DNA from: Stenotrophomonas sp.
GTDB taxonomy: Bacteria; Pseudomonadota; Gammaproteobacteria; Xanthomonadales; Xanthomonadaceae
Direction of reading: 5' to 3'
Assembly (NCBI GenBank): GCA_003510825.1
Contig: DOKO01000417.1
Coordinates: 1 to 10,482, forward strand
Length of the DNA: 10,482 bases
Shown piece by piece: positions 6,870 to 10,482 of the stretch. Both the position numbers and the translations under genes were made by a program. Each line of letters opens with the position of its first letter. The first letter of the stretch is position 1. The notes beneath the pieces were generated by a model. That model worked only from the letters and a program-made list of their open reading frames with translations, was not told the origin of the DNA and did not search any database.

Positions 6870-7061
6870 GCACGTCACACTCCTGCGGAACGTGGTTTAC
6901 ACGCGTGTCACGCAGCGAGGAGGAGGCTGTTTTCAAAGCAAAAACGCAATGTTTGACGCGCATCACTATTGCTCAGTGACGCACCTTCCAGATCGGAATT
7001 CTGACCCTTAAAGACTGTTCGGGGCTGTCGTTAACAGACTCATACCGAACCAGAGAACGTC

Positions 7062-7427
7062 ATGAAGACCTCGATCCTGCTCTGCGTGGCCCTGATGGGT
7101 GTCAGTTCGCTGGCACATGCCGATGGCGGCACGATCCGCTTCAGCGGTCGCATCGTCGATCCGGGCTGTTCGGCGCGCGTGGACGCACAGCAGCTGCGCC
7201 TGGAAGGCTGCCCGTTGTCGGCAAAGGGCGCGACGGTCGCACTGGTGGCGATGGATGAAGGCCAGGGCGCGGTGCTGCGCGATGGCAAGCGCCAGGGCCA
7301 GCAGCTGGCCGTGGCCGCACGCAGCCTGCGCGCGGGTGATCTGGTGTTCTCGGAAAACTACCGCCTGGAAGCCCCGAAGCAGCAGCCGCTGCAGGGGGCT
7401 TACCTGGTGCGCGTCGACTACCCCTGA
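7062..7427 (+). CDS. Small secreted pilin-like protein
   Basis: This is a 121-residue protein of unknown function. A signal peptide (MKTSILLCVALMGVSSLAHA, cleavage about 20/21) precedes a segment, DGGTIRFSGRIVDPGC, that aligns well with the start of the mature pilin in this window (ADGTINFTGKVTAKTC). It has two mature cysteines, C36 and C50, only 14 residues apart against 41 in the pilin, and ends in a beta-strand-like LQGAYLVRVDYP. At about 100 mature residues it is too short for a normal pilin domain. It is divergent from the fimbrial operon and shares its intergenic region, so it may be an accessory or capping subunit, a regulator, or a decayed pilin gene. The ribosome site (AGAGAACGTC-ATG) is weak. 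The frame is intact, with a normal stop followed by a hairpin. Confidence 0.75.
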   Translation: MKTSILLCVALMGVSSLAHADGGTIRFSGRIVDPGCSARVDAQQLRLEGCPLSAKGATVALVAMDEGQGAVLRDGKRQGQQLAVAARSLRAGDLVFSENYRLEAPKQQPLQGAYLVRVDYP

Positions 7428-7446
7428 GCCTCCGGCACAGGCAGAC

Positions 7447-7474
7447 CGCCCCGGGGATCAGCCCTGGGGCGTTT
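7447..7474. terminator. Shared hairpin between convergent genes
   Basis: CGCCCCGGG (7447-7455) pairs with CCC-T-GGGGCG (7462-7471), giving nine pairs with one bulged T and a six-base loop, followed on the plus strand by TTT. It begins 20 bases after the stop of the small pilin-like gene and overlaps the last codons and stop of pncB. It is most likely the terminator of the plus-strand gene. Use in the other direction is less clear, because the stem lies partly inside pncB. Confidence 0.55.
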
Positions 7475-8648
7475 CCGGCGGCAGTTCGAAGACCTGGCGC
7501 AGGTAGCTGAGGTAGCCCGGGTCATCGCACATGCTCTTGCCCGGCGAATCGCTCAGCTTGGCCACCGGCTGGCCGTTGCAGCGGACCATCTTGATGACGA
7601 TGTTGAGCGGGGTCGGGCCAAGATCGTTGGTCAGGTGCGTACCGACGCCGAAGGCCACCTGGCAGCGCCCACGGAAGTAGTCATACAGGCGCATGACCTT
7701 GGTGATGTCCAGGCCGTCGCTGAAGACCAGCACCTTGCTGCGCGGATCGACGCGGCGCTGCTGGAAGTGGGCGAGCATGCGGTCGCCCCAGTCGAACGGA
7801 TCGCCCGAATCGTGGCGCACGCCGTCGAACAGCTTGCAGAAGTACATGTCGAAATCGCGCAGGAACGCATCCAGGCCGACCACGTCGGACAGGGCGATGC
7901 CGAGGTCGCCGCGGTATTCGCGCGCCCACGATTCCAGCGCGGCCACCTGTGAATCACGCAGGCGCGGGCCAAGGGCCTGGAACGCCTGCAGGTATTCGTG
8001 GGCCATGGTGCCATGCGGGGTCATGCCGTACAGACGGGCGAAGTGCACGTTGCTGGTGCCGACCAGCTGCGGGCCGAGTGCATCGCGCAGCAGCGGCAGC
8101 AGGCGCGCATGCCAGTCGCGTGAGTAGCGGCGGCGGCTGCCGTAATCGGCGATGCGGCACTGTTCGAAGCCGGGGGTATCGCGCAGCAGCGCGGCCTTGG
8201 CCTGCAGGCGGCGTTCGCCCTCGGCGAAATCAGCGGTGGTGGTGTTGCGGAACCAGACTTCGTTGATGATCGCCAGCAGCGGCACTTCGAACAGGATGGT
8301 GTGCAGCCAGGGACCGGTGATGTCCAGGTCGATCTCGCCCGGCACCGTCGTCGACGGCTTCAGCTGGATGTACTTGCGATCGAGGTGGAACAGGCCGAGG
8401 AAATCGGCGAAGTCGGGCTTCACGAAGCGCAGGCCACGCATGTAGTCCAGCTCTTCGTTGCTGAAGCGCAGGCTGCACAGATGGTCGATCTCTTCGTTGA
8501 TCTGGTCGATGTAGCTCGCCAGGTCGATACCGGGGGTGCGGCACTTGAACCGGTACTGGACCAGGGCGCCGGGGTGCTGGTGCAGCACCGCCTGCATCAT
8601 GGTGAATTTGTACAGGTCGGTGTCGAGCAGGGACTGGATGATGGCCAT
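7458..8648 (-). CDS. pncB: Nicotinate phosphoribosyltransferase
   Basis: This cytoplasmic enzyme of the Preiss-Handler NAD salvage route makes nicotinate mononucleotide from nicotinate and PRPP, with stimulation by ATP. The 396 residues are close to the roughly 400 of enteric PncB. Recognisable blocks are LLDTDLYKFTMMQAVLH (7-23), YGSRRRYSRDWH (169-180), GTSNVHFARLYGMTPHGTMA (197-216) with the phosphorylatable histidine at H217 in MAHEY, RHDSGDP (278-284), FSDGLD (309-314), FGVGTHLTNDLG (333-344) and KLSDSPGKS (364-372). No residue appears missing. The ATG at 8648 has no ribosome site in front (TTGCCCC-ATG), while CATAAT lies six bases upstream. It follows a glycosyltransferase gene by 58 bases on the same strand; no functional link is evident. 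Confidence 0.95.
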   Translation of the reverse strand: MAIIQSLLDTDLYKFTMMQAVLHQHPGALVQYRFKCRTPGIDLASYIDQINEEIDHLCSLRFSNEELDYMRGLRFVKPDFADFLGLFHLDRKYIQLKPSTTVPGEIDLDITGPWLHTILFEVPLLAIINEVWFRNTTTADFAEGERRLQAKAALLRDTPGFEQCRIADYGSRRRYSRDWHARLLPLLRDALGPQLVGTSNVHFARLYGMTPHGTMAHEYLQAFQALGPRLRDSQVAALESWAREYRGDLGIALSDVVGLDAFLRDFDMYFCKLFDGVRHDSGDPFDWGDRMLAHFQQRRVDPRSKVLVFSDGLDITKVMRLYDYFRGRCQVAFGVGTHLTNDLGPTPLNIVIKMVRCNGQPVAKLSDSPGKSMCDDPGYLSYLRQVFELPPETPQG

Positions 8649-8660
8649 GGGGCAATTATG
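8649..8660 (-). promoter_or_regulatory. Possible -10 box for a leaderless pncB transcript
   Basis: On the minus strand CATAAT (8660-8655) matches five of six -10 bases and is separated from the pncB ATG by six bases. Transcription from it would begin at or next to the start codon. That would fit the absence of a Shine-Dalgarno sequence. No -35 hexamer is found at 16-18 bases; TTGACC is only 10 bases away. Confidence 0.25.
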
Positions 8661-8680
8661 CGCCCGTTCGGGTCAAACGC

Positions 8681-8703
8681 GTTTCCCGGGCTCGGCTCTA
8701 CCG
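8681..8703 (-). repeat. Partial REP/SMAG-like remnant
   Basis: In the 58-bp gap between the second glycosyltransferase gene and pncB, the minus strand reads CGGTAGAGCCGAGCCCGGG. GTAG followed by AGCCGAGCCC resembles the tag and 5' arm of a SMAG element, but the expected complementary 3' arm is absent; GAAACGCG follows instead. It is probably a decayed copy, or a chance match. Confidence 0.3.
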
Positions 8704-8706
8704 GGA

Positions 8707-9546
8707 TCAGAGCGCCTTGCGCAGCAGCCGCGGCACCAGCATCAGCGCATGGGCCCAGATCGCGCCCCACACCAGCACCCGCACCGGCGCTGAACGCTGC
8801 TTCGCCTCGAACTTGCTGAAGTAGCGCCACAGGCCACGGTGCTTGTGCCATTCGACGAAGAACGGCCGCGAGCGGCTGGACACTCCGCGCACGTGCGTCA
8901 CCCGCAGATCATTGGCGATGGCCACCACGCCGCCCGCCTCGCGCACGCGGCGGCACAGGTCCAGGTCCTCGGCGTGCAGGCGGTAGCCGGCATCCCAGCC
9001 ACCGAGCCGGTCGAACAGCGCGCGCGGCATCAGCAGCAACGCACCGGACAGCGCCGGCACCTGCTGCATCGCCTGCGCCGGGTCGCGCGGGATGGCCAGC
9101 CGCCCGCCGCGTCCGGGCGAACGCAGCATGGCCAGGAAATCGGGATCGCGGCGGCGCACGGCATCGTCGGCGAAGCCGTGTTCGTCCACCTGCTCCACGC
9201 CCAGCAGGCAGTCACCCAGTTCCAGCGCGCGCAGGCGCAGCGCCGCCAGGGTGTCCTCCTCCACCAGCAGGTCGGGATTGATGAAGGCCAGCCAGGGACT
9301 GCTTGAATCGGCCACGCCCTGGTTGTTGGCGGCGGCAAAGCCGGGATTGTCCGGGTTGCCGATGAAGCGCACCCGCGGGTCGTGACTGGCGTGGCGCTGC
9401 ACGATTTCCAGCGTGTCATCCTGCGAACCGTTGTCCACCACGCGGATCTCGGCCACGTCCTGCGCCTGGCGCAGCCGCGACAGGCAGGCATCGATGGTGC
9501 TGCCGCTCTGGTAGGTGACGACGATGGCGGCGATGGCAGGGTTCAA
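8707..9546 (-). CDS. Family 2 glycosyltransferase (WbbL-like)
   Basis: This probably transfers a sugar from a nucleotide donor during cell-surface polysaccharide or glycolipid synthesis. The 279 residues show the GT-A order: AAIVVTYQSG (6-15), RVVDNGSQDD (35-44), NPGFAAANNQG (67-77), FINPD (88-92) in place of the metal-binding DXD, SGALLLMPRALFDRLGGWD (167-185) and the HAEDLDLCRR helix (191-200) with the probable catalytic base. This pattern, with FFVEWHKHRGLWRYF near 229-243, is typical of rhamnosyltransferase-like members; the actual sugar is unknown. A hydrophobic C-terminal segment (about 256-272) may bind the membrane. The start is TTG at 9546, with GGAG eight bases upstream, and overlaps the preceding stop as TTGA. 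A later start would remove the first core strand. Confidence 0.88.
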   Translation of the reverse strand: MNPAIAAIVVTYQSGSTIDACLSRLRQAQDVAEIRVVDNGSQDDTLEIVQRHASHDPRVRFIGNPDNPGFAAANNQGVADSSSPWLAFINPDLLVEEDTLAALRLRALELGDCLLGVEQVDEHGFADDAVRRRDPDFLAMLRSPGRGGRLAIPRDPAQAMQQVPALSGALLLMPRALFDRLGGWDAGYRLHAEDLDLCRRVREAGGVVAIANDLRVTHVRGVSSRSRPFFVEWHKHRGLWRYFSKFEAKQRSAPVRVLVWGAIWAHALMLVPRLLRKAL

Positions 9547-10397
9547 GCAGGCGACTCCGGCGGCGGTGGCGTGGCGAACAGGTCGCCCTGCTCTCGCGGC
9601 ATTATCGCCTGCTGCAACCGTTGCTGCAGGTCATCGCGCAGCGCATGCAGCGGGTCGTGCATGAGGAAATCGGCCAGCCGCGGCATCCAGCCCGGCCACC
9701 GCGCGGCGAGGGCCTCCAGATCGCCCTCGCGGCTGACGGCCTCGCCGGCGCGGCTGACGAAGGCGTTTTCGCACAGCACGTTGCGCCAGCCCAGCCCGGC
9801 CATGCGCAGGCTGAGGTCGACCAGTGCCGCGTTCCAGCCAAGGTAGCTGTCGGTGTCGAGGCCACCGGCACGGCGCCGCGCGTTGCCGCGCACCAGCACG
9901 GCATGGGTGACCGCCGAGGGCAGTTCCGGGTGCAGGTTCGGCAGGCCTGCACAGGTGTGGGCCAGCAGCGCGGTATCGGCCGGCTCGGGATTGATTTCGC
10001 CCAGCCGCGGCCACGCGGCGGTTTCGCCGGCATTGCACCAGGGCGTGGCGGTGGCAATGGCGGCATCGCGGGCGAAGGCCGCCTGCAGCTGCTGCAGCCA
10101 GCCGGGCGCGGGGACGCTGTCCGGGGCGAGCACGGCGACGTCCAGTCCTTCGCAGGCGCGCAGCATTTCATCGAGGTGGGCGACTTCGCCGAGTGGTCGC
10201 GCGCGGCGGGTGTATTCGGCCTGCAGCGGCGTATGCGCGAGCCAGTGTTCGACCACGGCCTGCGCGCGCGGCCCGGCCTGTGCGTCATCAGCCAGCCATA
10301 CCGCGGTGCCCGCGGCGGTGCCGGCGTCGAGCGCGGCCAGGCAGCGGTCGAGCGCGGCATCGTCCACGCCCAGCGGCAACAACACGATCGCCCCCAT
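9543..10397 (-). CDS. Divergent family 2-like glycosyltransferase
   Basis: The 284-residue protein is the first gene of the leftward pair. It begins MGAIVLLPLGVDDAALDRCL, compatible with the first strand and helix of a GT-A fold. LADDAQAGPR (35-44) sits where VDNGSxD normally occurs, and LAPDSVPAPGWLQQLQ (90-105) where LNPDxxxxPGWL occurs. SLRMAGLGWRNVLCENAFV (196-214) resembles the C-terminal part of the domain. The usual donor-binding and ED motifs are weak or changed, so activity is uncertain; it may modify the substrate of its partner. The tail is proline-rich (FATPPPPESPA). The ATG at 10397 has GGAGG four bases upstream. It overlaps the next gene by four bases, so the two are translationally coupled and probably work together. 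Confidence 0.75.
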   Translation of the reverse strand: MGAIVLLPLGVDDAALDRCLAALDAGTAAGTAVWLADDAQAGPRAQAVVEHWLAHTPLQAEYTRRARPLGEVAHLDEMLRACEGLDVAVLAPDSVPAPGWLQQLQAAFARDAAIATATPWCNAGETAAWPRLGEINPEPADTALLAHTCAGLPNLHPELPSAVTHAVLVRGNARRRAGGLDTDSYLGWNAALVDLSLRMAGLGWRNVLCENAFVSRAGEAVSREGDLEALAARWPGWMPRLADFLMHDPLHALRDDLQQRLQQAIMPREQGDLFATPPPPESPA

Positions 10398-10436
10398 CCC
10401 GCCTCCGTCGTAGTCGCTGGCGGTAGCGTATCACCG

Positions 10437-10453
10437 GCAGGGCTGCGCCCTGC
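10437..10453. repeat. Hairpin upstream of the glycosyltransferase pair
   Basis: GCAGGGC, loop TGC, GCCCTGC forms a perfect 7-bp stem. An alternative pairing joins CGGCAG (10435-10440) with CTGCCG (10456-10461). Hairpins of this sequence are, from general recall, common in Xanthomonadaceae intergenic DNA. It may terminate a gene outside the window or be a repeat element; no promoter for the glycosyltransferases is obvious nearby. Confidence 0.5.
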
Positions 10454-10464
10454 ACCTGCCGAGG

Positions 10465-10482
10465 CAACGTCAACGTCAACGT
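10465..10482. repeat. CAACGT hexamer tandem repeat, cut by the window edge
   Basis: Three exact CAACGT copies run to the last base, so the true copy number is unknown. On the minus strand each junction spells TTGACG, close to a -35 hexamer, which gives overlapping possible -35 boxes about 75-85 bases upstream of the glycosyltransferase ATG. Confidence 0.55.

Larger units (their letters stand above)
6630..7061. other. Divergent intergenic regulatory region
   Basis: These 432 bases carry no convincing gene. They are visibly richer in A and T than the flanking coding DNA and contain the inverted repeats listed separately, clustered at 6769-6869. Toward the right gene I see only weak promoter elements: TTGACG at 6953-6958 without a good -10 box, and TCACT-N7-AGTGA at 6963-6979. 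A CTGTT/AACAG repeat lies about 40 bases before the start of the right gene. Open frames crossing the region read DNA whose base use does not look coding. Confidence 0.7.

Noticed and set aside
5937..6956. Plus-strand open frame of 339 codons crossing the pilin gene and the intergenic region
   Set aside because: It runs antisense to the well-supported pilin and through the promoter region, with no family resemblance and a start inside the antisense of the chaperone.
8707..10397. A single glycosyltransferase gene split by a frameshift
   Set aside because: Each half has its own complete GT-A-like N-terminal strand pattern, normal length and, for the second, its own ribosome site. The TTGA overlap looks like ordinary coupling.

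Overview
The window is high-GC gammaproteobacterial DNA. It most probably comes from a Stenotrophomonas (S. maltophilia complex) chromosome. The evidence is a four-gene chaperone/usher fimbrial cluster that I recognise as the SMF-1 type, GTAG-tagged REP hairpins of the kind called SMAG in S. maltophilia, and typical high-GC codon use. The assignment rests on recognition, because no database search was possible.

Layout, left to right. A fragment of an unidentified gene ends at 58 (+) and is followed by a strong 13-bp terminator hairpin. Three REP/SMAG hairpins in +, -, + orientation fill the space up to an NCS2-family (AzgA-like) purine permease (220-1536, +). A fourth REP hairpin sits in the 69-bp gap between the permease and the convergent fimbrial operon. 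The operon is read leftward from about 6755 to 1606: major pilin, periplasmic chaperone, outer-membrane usher, two-domain tip adhesin. The chaperone folds and caps the pilin and adhesin subunits, the usher assembles them, and the adhesin is placed at the tip. A perfect 12-bp stem lies between the pilin and chaperone genes and could account for pilin excess.

A 432-bp, comparatively AT-rich gap (6630-7061) separates the operon from a divergent small secreted gene (7062-7427, +). The N-terminus of that gene's product resembles the pilin, but the protein is much shorter. The gap holds a run of inverted repeats: a near-consensus CRP/Clp site, a second CRP-like repeat, a perfect 18-bp palindrome and a further inverted repeat. 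Together with the truncated pilin-like gene, these are the least explained parts of the window.

The right third reads leftward: two family 2-like glycosyltransferases overlapping by TTGA (10397-9543 and 9546-8707), then pncB, nicotinate phosphoribosyltransferase of NAD salvage (8648-7458). pncB converges on the small pilin-like gene across a shared hairpin. The right edge carries a hairpin and a CAACGT tandem repeat that runs out of the window. I saw no tRNA, rRNA, insertion sequence, phage gene or CRISPR array. No wholly new system is evident. The best leads are the operator cluster, the short pilin-like protein, the intra-operon hairpin and the REP triplet in the permease leader.
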